A stretch of DNA of 54,855 bases from Tychonema sp. LEGE 06208 (GCF_015207505.1 NZ_JADEWT010000032.1:1-54855), one strand, 5' to 3'. Shown: positions 7,998 to 17,056, counted from the first letter of the stretch. Made by a program: numbers and translations. Notes: generated from the sequence alone by a model not told the origin.

Positions 7998-8843
7998 TTA
8001 ATTCCACCCGGCAAACTTCTGAAACCAACCTGCTCGATCTAATACGTCTTTACCGTAATCACCTCCTGCCGTGACCGAATCAACATCAATTCCTCGATCG
8101 AGAGCACGTAAAACGGCTCCAAGTCCGGCATTATAGCTGGCGAGAGTTGCCTTCAGTAGCTGCCTTCCAGTCAACCCTTCACGTTTTTGAACAGCCCTAT
8201 TATCAGCGAGAAGATCGCAACCATAACGAATATTGGCTCTCGGGTCTTTCCAGTTACCAGTTCTAGCGAAATCATGAGCACCATCATCAATTTGCATCAG
8301 CCCACGACCATGCCCAGCATCCCCTGTACCTGCTGCTCCTGGTGGGCTAAGAATTATCCCCCAAAGGGATTCACGCGATCCCACACCGCCAATTACCGAA
8401 GGTTGAATGTCAAAGTCTTCAGCCGCTTCCATGATTAAGGTTTCATAACCACGGCTTCTAATCTCATCAAGTTGAGAGATAATTTCACCTTTGGCATAAG
8501 ATGTTGTGAAAACAAGTCCATCAGGCATCGTAAGTACGTCATAGTAGACATTTGCAGTTTCCTTGCCAATCACACCTCTTAAACTACCGTGATTACCCCC
8601 TGGTAGATGAATGTCCTTAAAGCGGATTACACCTTCATTAGATAGATCCAGTCGCTTTTTTTCAGCAAGGTCAAGAAATTTGAAGAGTGTATCTGCATCA
8701 AGCAAGTCTGAGGAGCCACTAATTTTCAAAAAGTCTTTCTTGAGCTTGCTAAAGCGTTCTATAGGCAAGTTAGTCATGATTGCAAGCGCATTTCTTTGTT
8801 CTTCACTTAGCCCATCACCGATTCCTTCAATTCGTATTGACAT
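7998..8843 (-). CDS. Goose-type lysozyme-like muramidase (GH23)
   Basis: A 281-residue protein whose C-terminal half is a lysozyme-like domain: SRESLWG with probable catalytic Glu158, HGRGLMQIDDGAHDFA (178-193), NWKDPRANIRYGCDLL, and ASYNAGLGAV (235-244). The GLMQID and SYNAG motifs fit g-type lysozymes and lytic transglycosylases. The first 130 residues are not recognised. There is no signal peptide, which is odd for an enzyme acting on glycan strands. It stands between the amidase gene and the small binding-domain gene on the same strand. Confidence 0.82.
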   Translation of the reverse strand: MSIRIEGIGDGLSEEQRNALAIMTNLPIERFSKLKKDFLKISGSSDLLDADTLFKFLDLAEKKRLDLSNEGVIRFKDIHLPGGNHGSLRGVIGKETANVYYDVLTMPDGLVFTTSYAKGEIISQLDEIRSRGYETLIMEAAEDFDIQPSVIGGVGSRESLWGIILSPPGAAGTGDAGHGRGLMQIDDGAHDFARTGNWKDPRANIRYGCDLLADNRAVQKREGLTGRQLLKATLASYNAGLGAVLRALDRGIDVDSVTAGGDYGKDVLDRAGWFQKFAGWN

Positions 8844-8906
8844 ACATTTTCCTCAATTTTGAGACTACTGATTCATATTCACTAGAAGCATTTATTTTAC
8901 ATAGCC

Positions 8907-9737
8907 TTACAGCCGTGCTTTAACGGCTTGTCGAAGGTCTTTTAGCCGAGCTTCTCCCATGCCTGGACAAATTGTATCGACTCGATCGCGGTGTCCAATA
9001 ATACGGGGAAGACTCTTAGGGGAAGGTTCTCTATCCTTATCAATTGGTGTAGAGACTAAAGTCGTTGGATCAGTAATCCCAATTTTTTTACATAGCTGGG
9101 TACACAATGCAACGGTAGAGTCAAATTGCTCATCTGTGATATTGCTTCCCGACAGATGGAAAGACCCTTCCATTGCAATTCCAAAACCATCATTAAATAC
9201 ATCATGTGCACCTTTTTTGCTGTTGGGACGGCCTTCATAGATACGACCACTAGGCATGATCACATAATGATAGCCAATGTCACTAAAGTTTTGGGGAGAC
9301 TTCATTTCTGATGCTTGAATATCTCTCATTCTTTGTTCTTCAGTGGCTTGACTCGCTGTAACAAACAAAGTTGGAAAGACAGTATGATGTATGGTGATAC
9401 GTTTCGGACTAGGAAGATCAGCTAAGGAATTGTTCGGTGGTTTTGCTCCCCAAACCCTTCGAGAAATGATTTTTATCTCGCCGCTTTCCAGACGAAGCGT
9501 AATTTCTGCGCGATCCTGATCCGACGCAATGACCTCAATCTTGCGATCGCCTGTTTGATTAAAAATCAAGGTAATTTCCCATTTACCTCCTTGGACGCGA
9601 GGACGTGCCACTTCAAATTTGTCATCAACTAAGATTAACAACTCATCTCCGTCGTCTACGTTAGTAGTAGTTCCCTTTAAAACAAAGGGTTCGGATGTGT
9701 TGGCTTTTGGGGGAAACTCAGTAATTCTTACAGACAT
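8907..9737 (-). CDS. PGRP/Amidase_2-type N-acetylmuramoyl-L-alanine amidase
   Basis: A 276-residue protein with two parts. Residues 1-90 look like a beta-rich, Ig-like domain (repeated ELLILVDDKFEVARP and WEITLIFN strands). Residues 92-276 are a PGRP/amidase domain: RRVWGAKPP, ITIHHTV with zinc ligand His117, GYHYVI with Tyr156, GHRDRVDTICPG with His249 and Cys257. The cysteine ligand indicates a catalytically competent amidase, not a sensor. No signal peptide is present. It is the first gene of the four-gene set. Confidence 0.87.
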   Translation of the reverse strand: MSVRITEFPPKANTSEPFVLKGTTTNVDDGDELLILVDDKFEVARPRVQGGKWEITLIFNQTGDRKIEVIASDQDRAEITLRLESGEIKIISRRVWGAKPPNNSLADLPSPKRITIHHTVFPTLFVTASQATEEQRMRDIQASEMKSPQNFSDIGYHYVIMPSGRIYEGRPNSKKGAHDVFNDGFGIAMEGSFHLSGSNITDEQFDSTVALCTQLCKKIGITDPTTLVSTPIDKDREPSPKSLPRIIGHRDRVDTICPGMGEARLKDLRQAVKARL

Positions 9738-10040
9738 AATAAACTCCTGTGAACTTATAGCAGGTCGAACAGTTGATGTTTAAAATCAGCCCTACTCTCA
9801 ACTCATAAAGATGTTTGAAGGTAAAGAAAGTATGCTTTCTTATAAATTAGAGCTTGAGTAACCGATTTCAATCTAAGTTAATCATGATTTCAGAACTATG
9901 GGTCACAAGTTACGCCCAAACAGATGCTCAAGCGGTCTAACTTATAATTGCGTCGCAGATGCAGTAAAAGACTCTTCCTAGTCGGTTTATTCCGCACACC
10001 AGCGGTTTATTGAACAGTCTTAACAACTTGTTCTCTGACG

Positions 10041-10103
10041 TAACTTAAAGAATAAACTACCCCGATCGCCCTGCCGGTGAGAAAAAGTGACAAGCTTTTG
10101 TAC
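10041..10103 (+). repeat. Dispersed conserved repeat, copy B
   Basis: Same order of blocks as copy A (AACTTAAAGAATAA, CCCGATCGCCCTGCC, GGTGAGAAAAAGTGACA, CTTTTGTA). The central block of 33 bases is identical to copies A and C. The spacing to copy C is only about 48 bp. Confidence 0.85.
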
Positions 10104-10151
10104 GGCTGAAATCATCAGTTTTGAATAGCCGGAACACCTTCTGATCTGCCT

Positions 10152-10216
10152 TAACTCAAAGAATAAACCCCCCCGATCGCCCTGCCGGTGAGAAAAAGTG
10201 ACATGGTTTTGTAAAC
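10152..10216 (+). repeat. Dispersed conserved repeat, copy C
   Basis: Third copy, with AACTCAAAGAATAA, the invariant central block, and a GTAAA end followed by GTAAATTCC, which also partly matches the tail of copy A. The sequence just before it (GGAACACCTTCTGATCTGCC) is not shared with the other copies. Confidence 0.85.
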
Positions 10217-10474
10217 TTACGTAAATTCCTCGATCGATAATCGATTTTAGATTTGAGATTGTGGAATTAACCTCCTCCCAAGTCCGGCTTAAATATCCCT
10301 CTTACTTCTTAGTCCGCATTGGCGGACTTTGTTTGTGTAAACCTGGTTTCAACCGCCGAATATAAAAGGGACTACGTTGCGGTTAATTAAGTAAATTTGT
10401 TTTCTATCCTGAAAAGCAACCCCCACTCAGAATAATCGGTAAATCTACTGAATTAATCAATCAAAATAACAACT

Positions 10475-11785
10475 ATGACAGCAGAAGAAGCGATCGCCCT
10501 AATCGACCATCTGTTACACGCGAACAACCAGCAAAAACTCACTGACTTTCAATCCTGCGTCTTTCTGGGAACTTGGGAAGGACATTCTTATCAAGAAATA
10601 GCCGATCGCTTAGCCCATCGCTTACTTTATTACGAACACGATTATATCAAACACGTCGGTTCGCATTTGTGGCGAAATCTCTCTCAAATCATCGGCGAAA
10701 AAGTCTCAAAGCAAAATCTGCAAGCAGTCTTGCGCCGCTACCAGCATGGCCGCGCATCAGATAACTGCATCCAAGACTGGGGAGAAGCGATCGATGTTTC
10801 CGAATTTTACAATCGGCAACAGGAACTCGAAACATTAGAAACTTGGATTAGCGGCAATTCTACTCGTCTGATCGGTATTTTTGGACTTGGCGGTATCGGC
10901 AAAACTTCTCTGTCTGTAAAACTCGCTCAGCAAATTCAATCTCAGTTTGAATTCGCGATTTGGCGGAGTTTGCAGCAAGCACCAACCTTAGATGTTATCC
11001 TCAGCAATATTTTGCCGATTTTAACTAATTCAGAACACACAAACAATCACTCTATTGATGCTCTCATGGAACAGTTGCGGCAAAAACGCTGTTTGTTAAT
11101 TTTCGACAATTTGGAGTCGATTTTGCAAGGTGGAAATCGCAGCGGACAATATCAACAAGGCTATGAAGATTACCGACAGTTGTTGGCGCGCATTGCTGAC
11201 GAACCCCACCGAAGTTGTCTGATTTTAACCGGAAGAGAACAACCGGGCGGGTTTGCTGTGCGATCGGGCGAAAATTTACCCGTGCGATCGCTCAAACTCT
11301 TCGGAGTTTCACCGCCAGTATGCCAGCAAATCCTCGCGGCTAAAGGATTAAAGGCAACGCTATTGCAGTGTCAAGATATTGTCAACTACTTTGGCGGCAA
11401 TCCCCTCGCCCTCAAACTTGCTGCAACAACTATTAAAACACTTTTTGGCGGTGATATTCACGCATTTTTAGTGCAAGGAAATACTGTTTTTAGCGATTTG
11501 TGGGATTTGCTCGATCGCCAGTTCGATCGCTTGTCTCCCCTGCAACAAAAAATTATGTACTGGATCGCCATTAATCAAGAAGGAGCGACCCCTGCAAAGT
11601 TAAAAACGGAAATTTTGCCCAAAGTTTCGGGAAGGCACCTGATGGAAGCATTGGAGGCGCTAGCTGAACGATCGCTCATCGAAGATCGGCGATCGCTCAA
11701 TGATACCGCATCAACAAGTTTAATGCTACAACCGGCGATCGTCGAGTATGTCAGAGAATGCTTGCTCCAAACTGCTGAGCAATAA
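10475..11785 (+). CDS. STAND-type NB-ARC ATPase with N-terminal HTH-like domain, no sensor repeats
   Basis: A 436-residue signal-transduction ATPase. Residues 1-90 match the helical HTH-like domain that begins many cyanobacterial NB-ARC and vWA-MoxR-associated proteins (SYQEIADRL...VGSHLWRNLS). The NB-ARC core follows: FYNRQQELETLETW, Walker A GLGGIGKTS (137-145), Walker B CLLIFDNLE (206-214) and the GNPLALKL motif. Most relatives continue into WD40 or TPR sensor repeats; this one stops after the winged-helix part. It faces the peptidoglycan gene set divergently. A paralogue is at 22835. The role is unknown; regulator or defence switch are both possible. Confidence 0.85.
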   Translation: MTAEEAIALIDHLLHANNQQKLTDFQSCVFLGTWEGHSYQEIADRLAHRLLYYEHDYIKHVGSHLWRNLSQIIGEKVSKQNLQAVLRRYQHGRASDNCIQDWGEAIDVSEFYNRQQELETLETWISGNSTRLIGIFGLGGIGKTSLSVKLAQQIQSQFEFAIWRSLQQAPTLDVILSNILPILTNSEHTNNHSIDALMEQLRQKRCLLIFDNLESILQGGNRSGQYQQGYEDYRQLLARIADEPHRSCLILTGREQPGGFAVRSGENLPVRSLKLFGVSPPVCQQILAAKGLKATLLQCQDIVNYFGGNPLALKLAATTIKTLFGGDIHAFLVQGNTVFSDLWDLLDRQFDRLSPLQQKIMYWIAINQEGATPAKLKTEILPKVSGRHLMEALEALAERSLIEDRRSLNDTASTSLMLQPAIVEYVRECLLQTAEQ

Positions 11786-11828
11786 ACGATCGCAAACAAA
11801 CTTACAGCATATTCCAGGTTTATGGAGT

Positions 11829-11857
11829 GTAGGGACACGGCAATGCCGTGTCCCTAC
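11829..11857. repeat. GTAGGGACACGGC palindrome
   Basis: GTAGGGACACGGC and its reverse complement flank a short loop, giving a hairpin just downstream of the NB-ARC gene. A related sequence forms the tandem array at 52241-52335, and a looser relative lies near 108-135. It may double as a terminator. Confidence 0.7.
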
Positions 11858-11988
11858 GGGAATCGAACGATAGGCGGGTGTACTTCATAAACATAGAATC
11901 TGCTGTAACTTTACGAAAATACTGCGTTTTGGCCCGCAGATTCGGTATAAAAACCCGGTTTCTTGGTCGGATTGCGATCGCGAACTGA

Positions 11989-13404
11989 TTAAGTGCGATC
12001 GTACCAACTTTGCAGCGCCAAGCGGTGAACTTCCCGCCAACTAATATTTTTCACTCGCGCAATTTCCGCGCAATCTTCGTATTCCGGTTGCACGTTAACA
12101 ATCGTTTCTCCAGACTTCGCAACTTTGATCTTGACTTCACCGTATTCTGTTGTAACTGTCTGGATTTCTCGATCCAAAATCGTTCTTTGTTGAGTCGAGA
12201 TTCTAATTCCCAGAGTAGTAGTCTCCCGAAACATCACAGCTTCGCAAGCATCCTGAAATTCGGGATGACAAATTGCAGTTAACAAAACCCCCAGCCGCGA
12301 CTTTTTCATCACAACTGGTGCAGTAAAAACATCCAGAGCTCCGGCCGCAAACAAAGCATCAAAAACATAGCCGATCGCCTGCGGACTCAAATCATCAATT
12401 TGCGTTTCCAATACCGCAATAGTTTCTATGGAATTGGTAATCGGTAATTGGGAATCGGGAATGGGGAATTGGGAATTAGTAGCCGTCTTTCTCCCACTCT
12501 CCCACTCTCCCCCTCTCCCCCTCTCCCCCTCTTCCTTCTTCCCAATCCAGAGGCGCAAAATATTAGGAATTGCCAGATTGCGAGAACCCGCACCCAATCC
12601 GATCGCCTGAAGCTGCATCGGCGGCGGCGGGCCAAAAGCAGCAGCGAAAGTACAGGCGATCGCAGTTCCCGTAGGAGTGCACAATTCGCGATCGATCCCG
12701 TTGCTATAAACCGGCACTCGGTGCGTTTCCCACAACCGCATCACCGCAGGCGTGGGCACAGCTAACCTACCGTGGGCGGCCTTCACCGTACCCCCACCAG
12801 TCGGCATCGGCGAAAAGTAAAACTCGTCAATATCCAACCAATCCAAACCCAAACAAGTACCGACAATATCAATAATTGCATCCGTAGCCCCCACCTCGTG
12901 AAAGTGAACCTCGCTTGGGGGTATACCATGTACTGCAGCCTCTGCATCTGCCAATTTGCCAAATACGGCCAAACTCCAAGCTTCCACGCGCGGAGGCAAT
13001 TTTGCAGAGACGATGATTTGCTCAATTTCTGGCAAATGGCGGTGATGACTGTGGCTAATTTCGGCATCTGCTTCGCCGTGACTGTGAGAATGTTCTTCCC
13101 CGTGATGGTGGTGGTGGCGGTTGTCGAAAGTTGGGGATTCAGTTTCCGAGGGATCGAGGGCGGAGTCAGCAGCCGGATTGTTTGATTTTAAGGGCAAATC
13201 GGCAGCTATATCGACATAAAATTTAGTTGCTTGTTGAGTATTCCGGTGGACTAATTGGGCCCGCAATTGGTACTCAGTCGAAATGCCGAGTAAGTTGAGT
13301 TTTTCGATTAGGTAGTCTAAGGGAACGCCCGCGTGGAGTAGGGCTCCGATACACATATCGCCAGCAATGCCGGTGGGACAGTCAAAATAAGCTATTTTAT
13401 TCAT
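11989..13404 (-). CDS. larC: Nickel-pincer cofactor biosynthesis protein LarC
   Basis: A LarC/DUF111 protein of 471 residues that inserts nickel into pyridinium dithiocarboxylic mononucleotide, the cofactor of lactate racemase-type enzymes. The start YFDCPTGIAGDM, the HFHEVGATDAIIDIVG motif, CTPTGTA and the C-terminal ETQIDDLSPQAIGYV, KKSRLGVLL are all family features. A His-rich stretch (about 96-123) suits metal handling. Between the LarC1-like and LarC2-like parts, residues ~288-326 (GKKEEGERGRGG...PITNS) are low complexity and encoded by intergenic-type repeats. The ATG at 13404 is preferred over a TTG three codons upstream. No larA, larB or larE is in the window. Confidence 0.92.
   Translation of the reverse strand: MNKIAYFDCPTGIAGDMCIGALLHAGVPLDYLIEKLNLLGISTEYQLRAQLVHRNTQQATKFYVDIAADLPLKSNNPAADSALDPSETESPTFDNRHHHHHGEEHSHSHGEADAEISHSHHRHLPEIEQIIVSAKLPPRVEAWSLAVFGKLADAEAAVHGIPPSEVHFHEVGATDAIIDIVGTCLGLDWLDIDEFYFSPMPTGGGTVKAAHGRLAVPTPAVMRLWETHRVPVYSNGIDRELCTPTGTAIACTFAAAFGPPPPMQLQAIGLGAGSRNLAIPNILRLWIGKKEEGERGRGGEWESGRKTATNSQFPIPDSQLPITNSIETIAVLETQIDDLSPQAIGYVFDALFAAGALDVFTAPVVMKKSRLGVLLTAICHPEFQDACEAVMFRETTTLGIRISTQQRTILDREIQTVTTEYGEVKIKVAKSGETIVNVQPEYEDCAEIARVKNISWREVHRLALQSWYDRT
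12425..12545. repeat. Intergenic-type repeat inside larC
   Basis: This stretch consists of GGGAATC/GGGAATT units (about 12450-12477) followed by CTCTCCC units (about 12490-12535). The same units occur in non-coding DNA at about 35486-35550 and 54720-54855. Here they remain open in the larC frame and encode a low-complexity linker. Confidence 0.85.
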
Positions 13405-13479
13405 TATTAGCAATTAATTTTCAACATTGATTGTTTTAGCACATTTGTCGATCGCCCACTTAGCCTACAAAATCTTAAC

Positions 13480-14145
13480 ATGGCAATTATTTACGGACTG
13501 CATCCAGTTGCACCCCAAAAAGACAGGATCGAGAAGATTGCAAAAGCTCTTAAAGATGGAGCAGTGATGCTTTATCCCACAGATACAGTTTACGCGATCG
13601 GCTGCGATCTCAACTCCAAATCAGCCGTAGAACGAGTCAGGCGGATCAAGCAACTATCCAATGATAAGCCTTTAACGTTCCTGTGTTCTTCACTGTCAAA
13701 TATCACCGAGTATGCGAGTGTCACGGATGAAGCATATCGAATTATCAAGCGGTTAATCCCCGGCCCTTACACATTTGTGCTACCAGCTACCAAGTTAGTG
13801 CCCAAATTGGTAATGAGTCCAAAACGCAAAACCACAGGTATTCGTGTTCCCGACCACCCGCTTTGTTTTGCACTTGTGGAAGCCTTGGGAAATCCAATTA
13901 TTTCCACATCCGCTCACATTACCACTGATGAAGAAGGTACAGCAGCAGTGCCGTCTGGAAAAGAAGAAAGCTTTGGCAAAGCTGAACTTTTTGATTGTTT
14001 TTTAAAGTTAGTAGATATCATTGTCGATGATGATTCCGATCCCGGTCATCACATTTCTACCATTCTCGATTTAACAGCAAGTGAACCAATTGTTGTTCGT
14101 CGCGGCTTGGGATGGGAAGCAGCCGCTGGTTGGGTAAAAGATTAA
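13480..14145 (+). CDS. Sua5/YciO/YrdC family protein
   Basis: A 221-residue protein with the YrdC fold signature: YPTDTVYAIGCDL near 32-44, RVRRIKQLSNDKPLTFLC (KxR-type nucleotide binding), GPYTFVLPAT, GIRVPDHP and ISTSAHIT. YrdC/TsaC members make threonylcarbamoyl-AMP for the t6A modification of tRNA; the YciO branch shares the motifs but has uncertain activity. The short length without a Sua5 C-terminal domain fits TsaC or YciO. It diverges from larC with 75 bp between starts. Confidence 0.85.
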   Translation: MAIIYGLHPVAPQKDRIEKIAKALKDGAVMLYPTDTVYAIGCDLNSKSAVERVRRIKQLSNDKPLTFLCSSLSNITEYASVTDEAYRIIKRLIPGPYTFVLPATKLVPKLVMSPKRKTTGIRVPDHPLCFALVEALGNPIISTSAHITTDEEGTAAVPSGKEESFGKAELFDCFLKLVDIIVDDDSDPGHHISTILDLTASEPIVVRRGLGWEAAAGWVKD

Positions 14146-14200
14146 AATTTGAGGGGGCGGCTTAAGTGCAAAAATCGCACAAAACCCGCCCCAAATTTTT
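14143..14200 (+). terminator. Strong hairpin terminator after the YrdC-family gene
   Basis: AAAATTTGAGGGGGCGG starts at the stop codon and pairs with CCGCCCCAAATTTT at 14186-14199; an inner TGC/GCA pair closes the loop. The A/T-flanked, G/C-rich stem is a good factor-independent terminator for the plus strand and nearly symmetric, so it may work both ways. Confidence 0.75.
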
Positions 14201-14225
14201 AACTCATCCACTCGTGTGATATCGT

Positions 14226-14385
14226 TTCCGATTGCATCGGTATTGTTCAAATATTCAAATATTCAAATATTCAAATGTCCAAACAGTCAACAGCCAACAG
14301 TTATTTCTGATTGCATTGATCTTGTCCAAATGTCCAAATATTTAAACAGTTAACAGTCAACAGTCAACAATGATTTCTGAATTCA
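14226..14385. repeat. AAATATTC and TCAACAG simple repeats, partly duplicated
   Basis: Three copies of the 8-mer AAATATTC (14250-14273) and several AACAGTC units (14281-14370) occur in a stretch that is itself roughly duplicated (GATTGCAT, then TTGTTCAAA or TTGTCCAAA, then AACAGT). It separates two convergent genes and encodes nothing evident. Confidence 0.75.
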
Positions 14386-14398
14386 ACCGGAATTGATA

Positions 14399-14683
14399 TC
14401 AAGCCTCAACCTTAACTCCTTTCCAAAAAGCAACATATCCTGCAATATTCTTAGCAGCATCTTTTGGAGTAGGATAGTACCAAGCAGCATCCTTATTCAC
14501 TTCCCCGCCGACTTCCACACTGTAGTAACTAGCAACACCTTTCCAACCGCAAGTAGTGTGAGTGCTGCTATCCTTGAAATACTCGCGGTTGATTGCATCC
14601 GCCGGGAAATAATAGTTGTTGTCTACAACTTCGCACTTATCGCTTTCTGCCAAAACGGCACCATTCCAAATTGCTTTCGGCAT
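14399..14683 (-). CDS. DUF427 domain protein
   Basis: A 94-residue DUF427 protein, complete by family standards. Typical features are KAIWNGAVLAESDKCEVVDNN at the start, YYFPADAINREYF, the THTTCGWKGVASYYSVEVGG block and WYYPTPKDAAKNIAGYVAFWKGV. The biochemical role of DUF427 is not established; the conserved Cys/Trp block suggests a small-molecule or metal site. It stands alone on the minus strand between plus-strand genes. Confidence 0.88.
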   Translation of the reverse strand: MPKAIWNGAVLAESDKCEVVDNNYYFPADAINREYFKDSSTHTTCGWKGVASYYSVEVGGEVNKDAAWYYPTPKDAAKNIAGYVAFWKGVKVEA

Positions 14684-14780
14684 CGGTTTCTCTGGTTAAA
14701 TTTAGATTCTCAAATATTGTAACTGTATTTGTGCTCAAAAGACCTAGAATAGGGTAGAAGTCAACAACCAATTACTACAA

Positions 14781-16976
14781 ATGTCAGGGTCGAATCCGCC
14801 AACATCTCTCGCGCCCTCATCCCTCGAACAATCCCTCAAACATTTTTTTGGCTATGACTCTTTCCGCACCGGGCAGCGGGAAATTGTCGAAGCTGCTTTA
14901 CAAAAACGCGATATGATGATTGTCATGCCGACTGGCGGTGGCAAGTCTTTGTGTTTTCAATTACCGGCTTTGTTGAAACCGGGACTGACTGTGGTTGTTT
15001 CGCCGCTGATTGCTCTGATGCAAGACCAGGTGGAAGCTTTGCAGGATAATGGCATTGGGGCGACTTTTCTTAACAGCACTTTGAGCGCGATGGAAACCCG
15101 ATCGCGCCAAACAGCAATTCTCGAAGGTAAAATTAAATTGCTGTACGTTGCGCCCGAAAGATTGTTGGGTGAAAGATTTTTGCCGTTTTTGGATATAGTA
15201 GCAGAAAAGTTAGGAATTTCGGCATTTGCGATCGACGAAGCCCACTGCGTTTCAGAATGGGGACACGACTTTCGACCAGAATACAGGCAAATGCAGCGAG
15301 TGCGCGATCGCTACCCAAACATCCCCATTATGGGACTCACCGCCACCGCCACCGAGCGCGTCCGTGAAGACATCATCCAGCAGCTAAATCTGCGAAATCC
15401 CTACATCCACGTCGCCAGCTTCAACCGCCCCAATTTATACTACGAAGTTCGCCCCAAAACCAAACACAGTTTTGCCCAAGTTTTGCAAATCATCCAAAAA
15501 AAAGGCGGTTCAGGAATCATCTACTGTCTCAGCCGCAAAAAAGTTGACGAAGTTGCCTACAAATTGCAACAAAGCGGCATCCAAGCTTTACCCTATCACG
15601 CCGGCATGAGCGATAGCGATCGCACAACCAACCAAACCCGCTTCATTCGCGACGACGTACAAGTAATGGTAGCAACAGTCGCCTTCGGTATGGGAATCAA
15701 CAAACCCGACGTGCGGTTTGTAATTCACCACGACTTACCCAAAAATCTCGAAGGTTACTATCAAGAATCAGGCCGCGCAGGCCGAGACAACGAACCGTCC
15801 CACTGCACCTTATTTTTTGGATTCGGCGATGTCAAAACCATCGAATACATCATCGAGCAAAAACCAGACGAACAAGAACAAAGAATAGCCCGCCAACAGT
15901 TACGGCGAGTAATTAACTATGCAGAATCCAGCGAGTGCCGCCGCACAGTCCAATTAAATTATTTTGGCGATTCATTTCCCGGCAATTGTGGCAATTGCGA
16001 CAACTGTTGCAACAAAAAACCAGTTGAAGATTGGACAATAGAAGCAATGAAATTTCTTTCCTGCATCGCGAGATGCCAAGAGAAATTCGGCATGAATCAT
16101 ATTATCGACGTACTGCGCGGCTCAAAAAATCAAAAAATATTGCAATACCAGCACCAGCAACTTTCTACTTACGGCATTGGCAAAGACAGAAGTGCAGAGG
16201 ATTGGAAAAGATTGAGCCGTTCGCTGATCAATCAAGGTTTATTAGATGAAAAAACCGACGGTTTTCCCATCTTGAAACTCAACGAGAAAAGTTGGGAAAT
16301 CATGAAACGCCAGCGAACTGTTGAAATTGCCATAGAAGCACAGCGAGAAGTACAGGGAAGAGTGCGGTCTTTGGCTGTAGAAGTCGAAGGTTTATTTGCC
16401 ATACTTCGCACGCTACGAAAACAAATTGCCGACGAACAATTTGTGCCGCCTTACGTAGTTTTTGCCGATAGAAGCTTGCGAGACATGGCAGAAAAACGCC
16501 CGCAAAATCTCACCGAATTTGAGGATGTTTACGGTGTTGGTAGCAATAAACGAAATAAGTACGGTAAGGTTTTTTTAGAGGCAATTCACACTTTTTGTAA
16601 AGAACAAGGATTGTCCACAGGTGCTGCACCTTCTGATGTGGTTAATCCTCCCAATCTTGCTAATGTTCCGTCTTATTCGCAGATGCAAACCTGGGAATTG
16701 CACAAGCAAGGTGTGACTGTAGAAGTTATTGCAGAAATGCGGGGGATGAGCCAGAATACTATTGCGGGACATTTGGTAGAATTGATGGATACGGGCCGGG
16801 AAGTTGATATAAATTTGTTGGTGGAATCGGAACGCCAGCAGGCTATTGTAAACGCTATTGAAGTTATTGGAGATGAACGGTTGAGAGCGATTTATGATTT
16901 TTTACAAGAATGTTATACGTTTGAGGAGATTAAGTTTGTGCGGGCTTGGTGGCGGCAAAATTATGTTAGTTTTTAA
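14781..16976 (+). CDS. recQ: ATP-dependent DNA helicase RecQ
   Basis: A 731-residue RecQ helicase, unwinding DNA 3' to 5' in recombination and fork repair. Walker A is PTGGGKS (50-56), DEAH is 152-155, GLTATAT is 185-191, and helicase motifs IIYCLSRKKV, AFGMGINKPDV and QESGRAGRD follow. The zinc-binding RQC part has Cys residues in SSECRR and NCGNCDNCC. An HRDC domain (VFADRSLRDMA) comes next, then a C-terminal helix-turn-helix extension (HKQGVTVEVIAEMRGMSQNT) seen in longer bacterial RecQs. It appears intact and monocistronic. Confidence 0.96.
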   Translation: MSGSNPPTSLAPSSLEQSLKHFFGYDSFRTGQREIVEAALQKRDMMIVMPTGGGKSLCFQLPALLKPGLTVVVSPLIALMQDQVEALQDNGIGATFLNSTLSAMETRSRQTAILEGKIKLLYVAPERLLGERFLPFLDIVAEKLGISAFAIDEAHCVSEWGHDFRPEYRQMQRVRDRYPNIPIMGLTATATERVREDIIQQLNLRNPYIHVASFNRPNLYYEVRPKTKHSFAQVLQIIQKKGGSGIIYCLSRKKVDEVAYKLQQSGIQALPYHAGMSDSDRTTNQTRFIRDDVQVMVATVAFGMGINKPDVRFVIHHDLPKNLEGYYQESGRAGRDNEPSHCTLFFGFGDVKTIEYIIEQKPDEQEQRIARQQLRRVINYAESSECRRTVQLNYFGDSFPGNCGNCDNCCNKKPVEDWTIEAMKFLSCIARCQEKFGMNHIIDVLRGSKNQKILQYQHQQLSTYGIGKDRSAEDWKRLSRSLINQGLLDEKTDGFPILKLNEKSWEIMKRQRTVEIAIEAQREVQGRVRSLAVEVEGLFAILRTLRKQIADEQFVPPYVVFADRSLRDMAEKRPQNLTEFEDVYGVGSNKRNKYGKVFLEAIHTFCKEQGLSTGAAPSDVVNPPNLANVPSYSQMQTWELHKQGVTVEVIAEMRGMSQNTIAGHLVELMDTGREVDINLLVESERQQAIVNAIEVIGDERLRAIYDFLQECYTFEEIKFVRAWWRQNYVSF

Positions 16977-17056
16977 CCGCAGATGTTGGCTGATGGACGC
17001 TGACAATTAATGGATTGGAGGGGGAAATGAGCATCAATAAAGTAGATTTTTTATAT

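Larger units (their letters stand above)
9738..10474. other. Divergent intergenic region with two repeat copies
   Basis: This 737-bp gap separates the minus-strand amidase gene from the plus-strand NB-ARC gene. It contains repeat copies B and C and no reading frame I would call. Promoters for both sides are expected here, but no clear -35/-10 pair could be assigned. Confidence 0.6.

Noticed and set aside
7048-9737. Lysis module of a prophage
   Set aside because: There are no capsid, tail, portal, integrase or holin genes nearby; it stays possible only as a remnant.
12772-13185. 137-aa frame opposite larC
   Set aside because: It is a mirror of a strongly conserved gene and has no recognisable domain.
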